A stretch of DNA of 64,000 nt from Microbotryomycetes sp. JL201 (Eukaryota; Basidiomycota; Microbotryomycetes): assembly GCA_033819885.1 (NCBI GenBank), contig JAQYUZ010000047.1, forward strand, positions 62,001-126,000, given 5' to 3'. A program made the position numbers and the translations under genes. Below the pieces are notes generated by a model. The model saw only the letters and a list, made by a program, of their open reading frames with translations. It searched no databases and was not told the origin of the DNA. Below are positions 22,892 through 34,653 of the stretch, in pieces. Every line of letters begins with the position of its first letter. The first letter of the stretch is position 1.

Positions 22892-24369
22892 ATGCCAGAA
22901 ATCGGTGACGAAACCGATCGAGAGGCGGCGTTCCAAGTGCAAGCATGGTTGAAAGCGTTTGGTCTGAGACAGCTTTTCGGAAGTCGGAAAGAGTTGTGTC
23001 CAAGATTTTGGCAAAAGTTGGGCTACGAGGCGCTGCCGTTGCGATCAGAAAGCCAGTCAAAACAATTCAAATCGGTGATCAACGGATTTTTCGCGCGGTA
23101 CGAGTCACCACCCAATGACGCGCGAGCCAAGTCGTCGCAAGAAGCATTTTGGAAGCTTGACGCCGTGCTTGAGGTGCGCAGGCGCTACCGGCACTGGTAT
23201 TGACAGTCAGGTGCCACGCTCAAGTTGCATTCATCAGCTCACAGGGCAGCACTTTGAGGAGTGTGAGCTGACAAGCTGAAGAGGTCTTGGCCAGTTGACC
23301 CACAAGCGCCGGTTTGACCGTAAAGTCGCTCAAGGATCACCTGCTCGATAACAAAGTATACTCGGCTCGTTACATGGAGTCCATCTTCAAGGTCAAAGAC
23401 AACCAATTGACGACCTTGTCAAGCTTCATCAACATAATCGTCCGTGCTGCTTTCTCTAACGGCGCGAGTCTCTCAAACGAACAACAAGCACTGCGACATG
23501 CCTGCTGATACAAGGGCCTAGCTCTGCAGCACGAGACTTGGTATACTGCTGTCGCTCAAAGAATGCCGGGGGCGCCCTCACTGGAAGAAGTACAGGAAGC
23601 GCGCCGAGGATTGGGCCGAGTTCGGGATCTTGCGAATACTCCTGAAAGGGCGCACAAGGCGAATCCAAGCGACAGGAACACGATGGAGGTGCTTCGGGCT
23701 GAAGAACAGTGCTTTGACATGTGGTCAAGCGTGATTGGCCGAACGGGCGCACTATTTCCGCCAACGGATTGCAGTGATTCCTGTCATTGCTGACTCGGTG
23801 TGTGCTGTACTTGATTGCGTCATATGGATCAAGCAAAACCAACGACCCGACAAGAAAGATCACGCCTGGCTCGATACGGTCATCAGGGTCATATTTGCAT
23901 ACGAACCCGAGCAAAAGTCATGGGCCTCGGGAAGCGCATCGAATCATCAAAATCTTACAAACCAAACTTGCGCGTCCTGTTTCCCCTTCCAAACGTTCCT
24001 TCGCTGATCATGTTGGATCCAGTGAATGAAGCTTTGCGCGCGCTATGTCCGAATCAACCTACGCTGTTCAAGCGGTTGGTCCACCTCGGACGAGCAGAAA
24101 ATTTTCGTACGCGAATCTTGACATGTCTGTAACTGACAACGCTGACAGGCTATTCACAGTTAGCTTGGTCGAGGAAAAACTCACCAAAAGTCGACTTAAA
24201 CAAGCAAATCTTACCGCTCTAGGGGCACTCTATTCACCGCCCCTATCATCATGCTGATAGCCTGTCTATGCGCAGGACCTATCTCTTGGGCAGCGCCGAC
24301 GCTATTTCAAAAACGCTCAAGAGGTCAAAGGCTCAAGAGGTCAAAGGCTGGCAGCAACAATGGCTCTGA
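22892..24369 (+). pseudogene. WQQW-family copy 1, decayed
   Basis: Same exon plan as the intact copies but broken. Block A (22892-23173) is whole: MPEIGDETDREAAFQVQAWL, then LRQLFGSRKELCPRFWQKLG. The 25-nt exon is present (23238-23262). Exon 3 (23321-23463) has exactly the 143-nt length of copies 2 and 4, but the bases before it read CG instead of AG. Exon 4 (23515-23962) needs a +1 shift near 23755-23770 to run from FDMWSSVIGRTGALF into SVCAVLDCVIWIKQ, and ends at LTN without a GT donor. The last exon has a 16-bp tandem duplication that shifts the conserved WQQQWL terminus out of frame. Probably not translated into a full protein. Confidence 0.75.
24315..24346 (+). repeat. 16-bp exact tandem duplication in the last exon of WQQW copy 1
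   Basis: GCTCAAGAGGTCAAAG occurs twice, head to tail (24315-24330 and 24331-24346). Without one unit the exon would be 78 nt, the same as in copy 2, and would end in the family's WQQQWL motif plus stop. With both units the frame is shifted. Confidence 0.95.
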
Positions 24370-24599
24370 TCTGGAGAAGAGAAAGCCGTCAGTCATCTAG
24401 CCAAGCGTCTTTTCGTTTGCAACCCAAACTTGCTCGTCTTAAAGCCGGCAACTTCTGTCAGGAGCTGCTATTAGCACAGCGTCGCGGAATGCTCGTTCAA
24501 CTGTTTGCTCGCTCACAAACTGTCTCCTTTCGACTTGACTTGCCTTCAGACTCGGTGAGCCTGCCTCACCAATTGTTCATCTATCCGTAGAAGAGACAC

Positions 24600-26120
24600 A
24601 TGTCAACAACGCCGCCAGACACGTCCGATCGTATTGGTCTCGCGTGGGCAAGTGTCTGGATTTTCCGACAGCTTTTCGACGTCGAATTGGGCTTTTACTT
24701 AGAGTTCTGGCAGAGGCTCGGATTTGAAAAGCCTACGACGGCGTCTGAGGCTCGCCCGGGTCACAATGGTGACTGGGCAACACGCCAACGAGTGTACGCG
24801 GAGGCGGTGAACAAAATTTTGGCAGCATACGAAGGCGATCGTTCTAGAGCAGCTTTTCGAAGAGAGCAAAGCGTGTGGTCGTCAACGCATGTTCGTGAGG
24901 TATGTGACTCTGTGTGACTGACGCTTCCAATCCTCACGTTTACTTCGACAGCTCACCGGAATTCATTTGACACAATGTACGCATCCTATCCAAAAACCGC
25001 GATGCCATGCTTATGTAGAATAGTGTCGCAGTGAAAAACCTTGCGCACCATCTTGTCTCGTCCGGGCGGGCGAGCTTGGAACGCGTTCAGTCTAAATTCA
25101 TCATTGAAAACGATCAGCTTGTCAGTCTCGGCCCGTTTCTCAAATTGCTCTTCACAATTGCCTTTCCAAACATGGCGAGTGGTTTATAACCTGGAAACCC
25201 GTCAAAGTTGCTCAACAAAGCTTTCTCAGCTCGATTCTTGGCCTCACACTGCGTCACAAAGATCGCATGCCACTCCTGAGCAACTCGTTCGGGCTGCCAG
25301 AGGTCTGAACCGTGTAGAAAAGCTTCTGGACAGCCCTGGAGCACTCAGCCGTACTGGAACGGACCAGCATGATCGTCGATCACAGCTCTTGCTCTGGTCC
25401 GGCCTCTTTGACCAATGGGTAGCAGTGCTGTCTCGTAATGGAGCAAGGGATGGTCGTGGACGGCTCAACTCACTCACCCCGCCAGTCAAGCAGGCTGCAG
25501 CTCTTGCGCGCTGCCTGCTTTGGACCTTGAAAGAACAGTCGCACGAGGACAAAGACTACGCATGGACGGGGATCGTTCTCAGCTTGCTTTTTGCGTACGA
25601 CCCAAATCGCTCCAAGTCGAACGAACCAGCTCGATTCATGACCTTGACGAACGTGAGCACGTTCTCGAAACACTTGGCGCAATTCTACTAATCTCTTATT
25701 CTGCGTAATCCAGCACGATCGTACGTATTCACCCACCTGTTGTCCCAGCAATCAAGCCAGACAATGCTTACTAAATCTATTTAGTCAACCAAGCACTGCT
25801 TGCTCTTTGTCCGCAAGAAGATGACATGGTCAGACGTCTAGTTCGACTTGGTCAGGCGGCGGACTTTGGTCAGCTCGAATTGTGCTTCTAATCTGCCCTG
25901 AAGCGTTGCTGACTTTTGTCTCCTGGATCAGTGAAAGAGGTAGAAAAGAATTTTGTGGAACATCAAAAGGGTCAAATCGCGGGAGTCAGTGGTTTGGGAT
26001 GGCTTTGCTTTGGTATCAACTGACACCTTGTTTCCCAATCAGGAACTGTCTTTGGGACAGCAGCGTCGCTATTTCAGGAGCACCGGAGACCTTGAGCGCT
26101 GGCCTCAGCAATGGCTTTGA
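24600..26120 (+). CDS. WQQW-family copy 2, intact; unknown function
   Basis: Not recognised as any described family. Eight exons (24600-24899, 24952-24976, 25032-25174, 25221-25652, 25714-25720, 25785-25868, 25932-25984, 26043-26120) give 373 residues. Block A has FRQLFDVELGFYLEFWQRLG. Block B has LKNLAHHLVSSGRASLERVQ. Block C/D has EQLVRAARGLNRVEKLLDSP and AWTGIVLSLLFAYDPNRS. Block E has NQALLALCPQEDDMVRRLVR. The C-terminus is GQQRRYFRSTGDLERWPQQW plus Leu and stop. Intron 3 needs a GC donor (GCGAGT at 25175). The fifth exon is 7 nt. No signal peptide or membrane segment; probably a soluble helical protein. Confidence 0.72.
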
Positions 26121-26378
26121 AATTTGATCTGACGCTTCCGTTCACGGCCACTCCTAATATTAATAATTGCAAACACTTCTGCTTCTCAAGCCCTTCGAAT
26201 ACTGTTCGAGGAACAGTATCGGCATAGAAATGGGATGTAAAGAGCACAAGTGATCCTGGACTGAGAATATTGAGGAAAACCGCAGCAGGGCTCAGGAGTC
26301 GAGGCTTCGTTCTCCCGCGGAGTCCGATGAAAGCTCAGTTCTGCTTGGCATACGATTCTTTACCTCTGCTGCACTTCC
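26121..26378. other. Short gap between WQQW copies 2 and 3
   Basis: About 260 bp, AT-richer than its surroundings. No gene seen; presumably the terminator of copy 2 and promoter of copy 3. Confidence 0.5.
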
Positions 26379-28041
26379 ATGGTTCGCTCATTGTACCAAA
26401 AGGAGGCGACAGAGGCTCGAAATTGGACCAGACTCGTCACTTTTCGAGAGCTTTTTGGTCCAATCAAAGACTGCACGGGCTTTTTACGAGATCGCCTCGG
26501 ATTCGGACGTCAGATCGACGTTCAAGAGGGATACGACCAAGCTCTCGAGCGAGTCACCGTCTCTTACATGGCGGCAAGCGCTCCCACTGCTGCGAATCGC
26601 TACTCCCTGCAAGATTCGGCGTACGATCATGCTGTTGTGGGAAAGGTAGAGAGACGTGACTGCGTGATCAATTCGGGCCAACATTGATTTAATCACGTTT
26701 GCAACAGCTGTTCAAGCTGCATGAGGCAGACTGTAAGCTGCTTGCGTCATTTCACCGGAGAACGATACTCTTCACGAATGAATAAATGATGCGCGCATTC
26801 TCAGTGATCCGCTTGCAACATCATTTGGGAGGGGCCGTCACAGCACACGTTAGCAGCAACACAAATTCAAACCTGCATTTCATCGCCGGTGTCTTTGACA
26901 AAGCGTTTCCGAACTTTGTAAGCAGAGAGTCAGGCTCTGAAAAGCGAATTTTGGAACTAAACGAATTCTTGATTACTAGCACGACTCTTGGAAATTCTCT
27001 TCGAGCTCGGAGCAAGCCGAGCAATTACTTGACATTGGGCAAGTGGCAACAGAAAAGGTTCAGGTCGCCCAGGCTGGGCTGCTCAGCCTGCTGCGGCTTC
27101 TGAGGGCTCCTCTTGATCTTGAAGAGCGCACTCAGCTACCTCGGAGCGCGGAAAGCTCAGCTCGACTCGTGGAGCTCGAGAAACGCAAGGCAATTCATGC
27201 AAAGCTGGCTAGCGCACTCACCTTCCGAGGTCAAAGCGGCATCAATAAGTTGAAACGCTTGGTACCGATTGTCCACGCTGCATGGGCGCTTGTCGCCTGT
27301 GCTACCCGGTCAGATCCGGCTTCATCAACAGTGAAGGACCATCTTGCGAAAGAAAATTTGGACAGCACATGGCTTCCATCGGTTTACCGAATGATATTCA
27401 GCTACAGCAAGGAGGGCAGAAGCAACTTTCGTAAATGGACACTTGCAAATGTAAGAGTCCCGTACATGTTGACAATGACCAAGCTGACGGGCGCGCGTGA
27501 GGTTGAAGAATCAGTGTGCGTAGCTCGGAGCTTGCAGAAACAGAAGAAGTTGACGACCACTGTTTGCGCAGTGAATGCTGTCCTTGAAGTGCTCTGTCCT
27601 TCAGAGCTGACAATGTACGCTCGACTCGTTCATCTAGGCTCGATGGAAGACTTTTGTGAGTGGGCAAGAAACATTTGCTCATTGCGGGTTCTCAGTGTCA
27701 AAGACTTTAGTCAGCAAAGTGGTCCAAAACATTGAAACATACGACGAAGCTCGTCGCGCTGAATATATTCCAGTCACTTGTGAGCGAGAAAGCCTTAGAA
27801 ACCCGGAGCTAGCAGCGGCTGACTCGCTCCAAGACCATCGTCGTCCTAACCCTTACAGAAATCGCTCCCCTACTCCTGATCGACAGCGTTCGTCTTCCCC
27901 TCCGCCTGAAGAGCCGGTGAGCTCGGTGGTTGCATCGAGTGCTCTATTGTTGACTGACGTAGAGAGCAGGCCCTTAGCTTTGGCCAGCAACGGCGCTACA
28001 ATATCAAGGATGTCGAGGAGTGGCGCCAGCAATGGATCTGA
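26379..28041 (+). CDS. WQQW-family copy 3, intact; unknown function
   Basis: Paralogue of the copy at 24600. Exons 26379-26645, 26708-26732 (25 nt), 26805-26917, 26980-27450, 27484-27496 (13 nt), 27572-27655, 27696-27916 and 27970-28041 give 421 residues. Block A: FRELFGPIKDCTGFLRDRLG. Block B is shortened and ends VFDKAFPNF. Block C starts HDSWKFSSSSEQAEQLLDIG. Block D: SVYRMIFSYSKEGRSNFRKW. Block E: NAVLEVLCPSELTMYARLVH. Exon 7 is longer than in copy 2 and adds an Arg/Pro/Ser-rich linker (NRSPTPDRQRSSSPPPEEP). The end is GQQRRYNIKDVEEWRQQWI. All splice sites are GT-AG. Sequence identity to copy 2 is modest, so the duplication is not recent. Confidence 0.72.
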
Positions 28042-28712
28042 GCAGGTCGCGAGAGGATTTGCAAATGCCATCGCACGGGGGGGAGACCGAATGTCACAGG
28101 ATGACCTTCTCATAGAAGGCATTACTAACAGTCATTCCGGAGAATGTGTAAATGAGAAGCTTCTTCCTGTCCCGCGGAAATACAAGGTTGCAAGGCTCGT
28201 ATCCGTGGTTTCGAAATGGCCGCGATCGTCGCGATCGTCTTGCTATGCATCTGAAGAGTGGCAGCAACGGCGCGCTCAAGCTACGCTGATTGTCAAGTCT
28301 GATCAACGGCTCAATCGGTCGTTTGCTTGTTTGCGAACAGGCGGCGTCGGGCGAGCACTCACGCGATCATCGACTGTGCTAAGCTTTGAGGGGCGCAGAG
28401 ACGCCGGAAACGGCAGAGTACATTCAAACACCGACAACGACTGGCTGGGACTACATGCAAGCCCGAATTTGGGCGAATTTCTGCGGCGAGAGCCAGCTGT
28501 ACCCGATCGAGTTCGGGCTCGTGTTGCTGCTCGTGTTGCTCGTACAGCTGGGAGACGGCCTGTGATGGCGCGATATATTTTTCGCGCCGGGCGTAAGCGA
28601 TAGCTTGTTCGGGCACATGTGACTGCCGAGCCGAGCACGGGCCCGGTTGCTGATTCAGCAAAGCTTTCTTGAGTTTGGCACACTGCCTGTACTTTGGCAC
28701 GACACGGCAAGA
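28042..28712. other. Intergenic region, no gene seen
   Basis: About 670 bp between WQQW copy 3 and the old yellow enzyme gene. The plus frame stays open for much of it, and contains CYASEEWQQRRAQ near 28240-28275, faintly like the family's C-terminus, but no surrounding block matches. Confidence 0.45.
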
Positions 28713-30093
<1,381 letters not shown>

Positions 30094-30418
30094 TGCAGTT
30101 CATTGCGGCGTTTATCCAGTCTGTTTCATTTTGCATGGGCCGAACACGCTATGTTCCGTGAGCAAGGTCAAGAAGTGACATCTCAACCCAACTTTTGCAA
30201 AAGTTGAAACTTCTCTTCAGGAGTGGCACATGCCACTTCTTTCGACGTAAGCAGACCTTGTGTTGACTTGTAGCCCATGAGCTTGTTCTTCAGGGTCGGC
30301 AGGGTTTTCTATCGGCGCTAAGCGTCAGGAGCCACGTTCTCGGAGTGCACCTAATAACCGCGGTCAGCTTCTTCACTGGTCTCGAAAAAGTACAGCGCTA
30401 CGAGACGCTGCTTTCGTC
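30094..30418. other. Intergenic region, no gene seen
   Basis: About 325 bp between the old yellow enzyme stop and the WQQW copy 4 start. No coding or RNA feature recognised. Confidence 0.5.
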
Positions 30419-31885
30419 ATGGTCGAGCCGCGTGGTTCGACCGACCCATGGGTGGCAATCGCTTTCCAACAGGCGCGGCTGTTTGCCCTGGCTTTCGTCT
30501 TTACTCAAGTTGTGGGAGACAAAGGGCACCGTCAACAGTCGTTCTGGACATTGATAGGTCACAACATGTGGGACAAGGTCCAAAAGGTTCCAACAGACGG
30601 CATGACACTCTCGTGCGAGGTTGCGTTTGCTTCGCTCGTGAGAACTTTGTCATCAGCCAGGGCCAATGGCACAAATTGGGCGGTCCGGGACTCGACAAAG
30701 TGGAAGAACTTGACGGTTCAGGTGGGCAATTTTTGATTTCTTGAATCGGTCTACGACGTGTTTGAAAAGGCTCGAGCCGTGTGCAAGTTGCTTTTAACTG
30801 TCCAGCCGTGCTTTCTTGCTGATGGCCGAGAACGTTTATCAGTTCAAGAACTGGAGATTATCTTACAACATCCAAGAGAGCAGCAGTCTCGGTTGCCTGC
30901 GACGTTTGCACAGTGCCGGGCTGAGCGAGGTCAAACGCTTCGCCGCCTGCTAGAATCTGTATTCGACAAGGCTTTTCCGTACCAGGTAATCTACAGGACC
31001 GGCACGTGAGGTCACCAGCAATGGAAATGTACGGCGCTCAATTTGCAGCGCGAGAGGTGGCGGTCCGTCTGAAGCTCAGTGCAACCGACTTGCGGCCGAT
31101 GACAAAGACTGACGCTGTACACCTTTTGCGCGGTCTGGAGCGGATGAGTCTGATTTATAATCCGAGACACGTTCAGTACGACGCAGCAGTCCCTACGCAC
31201 GTGCAAAAGGATCGCGACGCTCTCCGGGTGGTTCTGGGGGACTACGTGTACGCCATTCTAACAAACCACGTCCTTAAGCGTCAACGTGACCGCTTCAGAT
31301 TCGACGATGGGAAAAAGGCGCAGCTCGGTATGGTATTCACGTCAACTTGCAACCTGTTGAGAATCAGCCTTCAAGCGTACGAATCAGAGACCAACTTTTT
31401 TTCGAAAGAGCTTATCGGCGCCATGTGGACGTGCATAGCAACAAACCTTCACGCCGCACCGGATCAGAGTTCACTCCACAATGTGTGTCTTTACGGTGGT
31501 CGGAGCGATTGTCAGACGCTCATTACCTTGCGCAACTCCCTCTCAGGGTCACTGTGAGCTCGTGGTCTTGGTCAGGTCGTGGAACGTTGACGATTTGCCT
31601 CGTGCAAGGTGCGGTCCTTGTTGACATCCTGAGCGCGCAAGAGAGGATCCCAGAGACGCCTGGCAAGGACACTATTGCCAAGATTTGTAGTCTCGGCGCT
31701 TGCGACGAAGCCGAGTTTTGTGAGCTTTCTGCCCAGTATGCACTAGTTTGGCTCACTTTGCGCTCGCAGGGGAACGCATGCGGTACATCATGCTCACGCA
31801 TGTCGCTTTTGTGTCAAGTCGTCAAATGGCGAGATACAACATTCGAAATGTGGAACAGTGGCGTCAGCGTTGGGTGCAGGATTAA
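30419..31885 (+). CDS. WQQW-family copy 4, intact; unknown function
   Basis: Exons 30419-30721, 30770-30782 (13 nt), 30843-30985, 31057-31482, 31547-31553 (7 nt), 31609-31719 and 31770-31885 give 372 residues. Block A: QQARLFALAFVFTQVVGDKG, then QSFWTLIGHNM. Block B: QELEIILQHPREQQSRLPAT, ending VFDKAFPYQ. Block C: TDAVHLLRGLERMSLIYNP. Block E: AVLVDILSAQERI, then TIAKICSLGACDEAEF. C-terminus MARYNIRNVEQWRQRWVQD. The last two exons of copies 2 and 3 are one exon here, as in copy 5. Intron 2 needs a GC donor (GCAAGT at 30783); the acceptor of intron 3 (GAGAG at 31052-31056) is weak but keeps frame. The stop lies one base from the stop of the convergent BolA gene. Confidence 0.68.
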
Positions 31886-31886
31886 T

Positions 31887-32397
31887 CTATTCGGCGGAAG
31901 TCTTGAGCTGCGTCATGGACTCTTGTTCAGTAATGCACCTTTTATGGTTTGGGGCAGGCATGGTAGACTGACCTGCAGTCCGTGCATGTCCTTGATCTCG
32001 TCTTTGAGCAGCTCGTTGACGAGTCTGTGCTGTTTCATTTTTGTCAAGCCTTTGAATGAGGGATGGGATATCGAGATGGCATAAAATGACCCGCATCCGC
32101 CTGATTGCGAGCATACAGTGTACATCAGCCTGGCGTTCGCAGAGCGAGAGCCGTCGACTTGCCGGACACGTCCTGCACCTGGACCTTAGCGCCGGCGAGC
32201 TCGCCCTCGAGCTTTGACTTGAGTAGCCGTTCGCCGTCCGTCAGCTGCGAGTCTTGCGATGCTGGTGCGGCAGTCGACTGTCGACGGAGGCCAATCACGG
32301 CTCTCGGAGATTGCCACAACGTTGCGGCACGGGCACGGGCGGGTGTGGGTCTCGGCACAGTTGCCAGCAGTCTGAAGGCGGTTCTTGCTGCCGCCAT
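31887..32397 (-). CDS. Mitochondrial BolA-like protein
   Basis: BolA proteins work with monothiol glutaredoxins in Fe-S cluster delivery; this one is probably mitochondrial. Exons 32397-32163, 32100-31973 and 31907-31887 give 127 residues. The N-terminus is Arg/Ala-rich and acid-poor (MAAARTAFRLLATVPRPTPA), a good presequence. The BolA fold follows: LLKSKLEGELAGAKVQVQDV, SGGCGSFYAISISHPSFKGL, and KQHRLVNELLKDEIKDMHGL ending LKTSAE. The first intron can only be joined in frame with a GC donor (GCAAGT, 32162-32157), because the SGGCG motif spans the junction. Divergent from COX15 with 161 bp between start codons. Confidence 0.92.
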
Positions 32398-32558
32398 GCC
32401 TGGGATGTGTCAGGGGGTGCGGGCGACGGTCGAAAAGAGGCCCGGGCGCCAAAGTCCGCCCGGCGCTTTCTGAGTCTTTGCCACACCCAACCCGCGACTT
32501 TTGAGTGCGCGTTCTCAGCGTCAACCGACGACCAAAGATCGCATCTGCCTCGCAGCCA
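32398..32558. promoter_or_regulatory. Shared bidirectional promoter region of BolA and COX15
   Basis: Only 161 bp separate the start codons of two divergent genes for mitochondrial cofactor proteins, so both promoters must overlap or be shared. No specific factor site recognised; the call is from position only. Confidence 0.55.
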
Positions 32559-34440
32559 ATGCCCCGTGCTGCCATGTCGGCGATGCTCGGGCCGCTCGCC
32601 CAATGCTCGCGATCAGCAGCCATATCCGCTCGAACACGAGCTGTGCAGGCACCCTCCGCCTTGCTCAACCTTTCCAAGAGCACGGCACTGGTATCGGCCG
32701 CCCCATCGTATCGCACTCGCTTGCAGGCGCCGACGCCGCTCGCAACCGCGTTTGCATCGTCTTCAAACCGCACATTCTCGTCGTGCACATGCCGTGACTC
32801 ACCGAACAAGTCGACCAGGCAGCCTCTGTCTGCTCTGCTGCCGTCCCAGCGTCGGGCGATCGCGGCGAGCGAGCTTCGAAGCGTGAGTATGAGCCATTCT
32901 CACTGCCGCAAGGCGGCACATTGACGACAATCCATTCTCTTACCGCGTCGCTAGTCATGCACTCGCTTCCAGTCCACCGCAGCGGCTGTGCCTCCGTCAT
33001 CGGCAGCGCAAGTGGCAAACGACACTTCTGCGTTGCATGCAGCACCAGATCCACCAGAAACGCCCTTGACGAAACCTGTTGTCGCCAAGTACCTCTTCCT
33101 CATTGCAGGGATGGTCTTTTGCATCGTCGTCGTCGGAGGAATGACACGGTTGACTGAGTCGGGCCTGTCTATCACCGAATGGAACGTCGTCAGCGGCATC
33201 AAGTACCCCTTGACGGCCGAAGCATGGGAATCGGAATTTGAAAAATACCGTGCGACTCCAGAGTGGCGCATGTAAGGCCGGCTCGGATCGAGCTTGCCAA
33301 TCGACACTGACATCGTCTGTACAGCAACAATTCCCACATCACGTTGGACGAGTTCAAACGGATCTATTTCTGGGAATGGAGCCACCGTATCTTGGGTCGT
33401 GTCATTGGTCTGACATTCCTGCTCCCGATACCGTATTTTGCCATGCGTCGCAAGCTCGGCCAGCGAGCTGCGCTCAGACTGCTCACCATTGGATCGTTGA
33501 TCGGCGCGCAAGGTGCACTTGGTTGGTACATGGTCAAGTCAGGGCTCGATGAAAAGTCAGTGCAGGACCTTGGTGGCGTTCCGCGCGTCAGCCAGTACCG
33601 TCTCGCAGCCCATCTCGGCATGGCCTTTGCCGTATTCGCTGCATGCTTGAGGTTCGGCCTCGGCGTTGGTCGTGACTGGAAAATTCTTTACGGTGGCGCC
33701 GAGAAGCAAGGTGCAGGGCTGGCCGGTCTCGCTTCCCCGGCGGAGACGATCAAGGTGCTCAATTCAAAGGCGGCAGGCAGGATGCGCGTCATTGTCACTG
33801 CTTTGACCGGACTTGTGTTCTTGACTGCCCTCTCCGGTAGGCCGGGTTTCCGGATCTCTGGAAGGCTTTCGCTGACTCAGCCTTGGCAGGCGCCTTTGTT
33901 GCTGGCCTCGATGCTGGTCTTGTCTACAACGAATTTCCTTTGATGGGCGGTCGGCTCGCTCCTCCTTCGTCAGAGCTGTTTGCCAAACATTATACTCGCA
34001 AGACAGATGGCTCAGACTGGTGGCGCAACTTTTTCGAAAATCCGACCACGACGCAATTTGATCACCGTGTTTTGGTGAGCTTCACAGTGCTCTCTGCTGA
34101 CTGTTAGCCGACTCACAGTCTTTTGTAGGCCATGACAACATTCACATCGATCGTCTCGTTGTTCCTCTTTGCTCGTCGCCCTCACATCCGCTCAGCCTTG
34201 CCACCTACGACTTTCCGCTTGATCAAAGGAACAATGCACATGTCTTTTCTTCAAGTCGCTCTCGGTATCTCTACGCTGCTTTACATGGTTCCCATTCACT
34301 TGGCAGCGACGCATCAGGCTGGTAGCTTGGTCTTGCTCAGTTTGAGCTTGGCGACAGGCGCGAGTTTAAGAAGAGTACCCAAGAGCGTTCTGAAAGAGTT
34401 GGTCAAGCTGAGGAGGATCTCGTCAAGTCAAGTGGCATAG
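32559..34440 (+). CDS. COX15: Heme A synthase, mitochondrial inner membrane
   Basis: Oxidises heme O to heme A for cytochrome oxidase. Exons 32559-32882, 32973-33271, 33325-33836, 33890-34074 and 34129-34440 give 543 residues. A long Ser/Arg-rich presequence ([20 protein letters not shown]) precedes the membrane domain. Family motifs are all present: [53 protein letters not shown], then [14 protein letters not shown] with the heme-ligand His, [30 protein letters not shown], and a late [14 protein letters not shown] with the second-half His. Eight hydrophobic segments fit the family. Convergent with WQQW copy 5. Confidence 0.96.
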
Positions 34441-34653
34441 ATCAAGATAGTGGTTTGTAACATTGCACCAATCCCAATTCCTGAACACGCCTCAGCCGGC
34501 AGACGGCCGGAAAACTGTGATGGCGCGACGAGCGGAAAAATGGCCTGGACGGAATAACGAGCTGAACGGAAAACAATCTGAAAGAAGGTTGGCTGTCCTA
34601 CTTGCAACACTCCAAAGGTTTTGTGTGTCTGTTTTTGATAGAGCGACTTCGAT

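Noticed and set aside
28200-28300. Possible relic of another WQQW C-terminus (EEWQQRR)
   Set aside because: Only about ten residues match and none of the upstream blocks is nearby; chance resemblance cannot be excluded.
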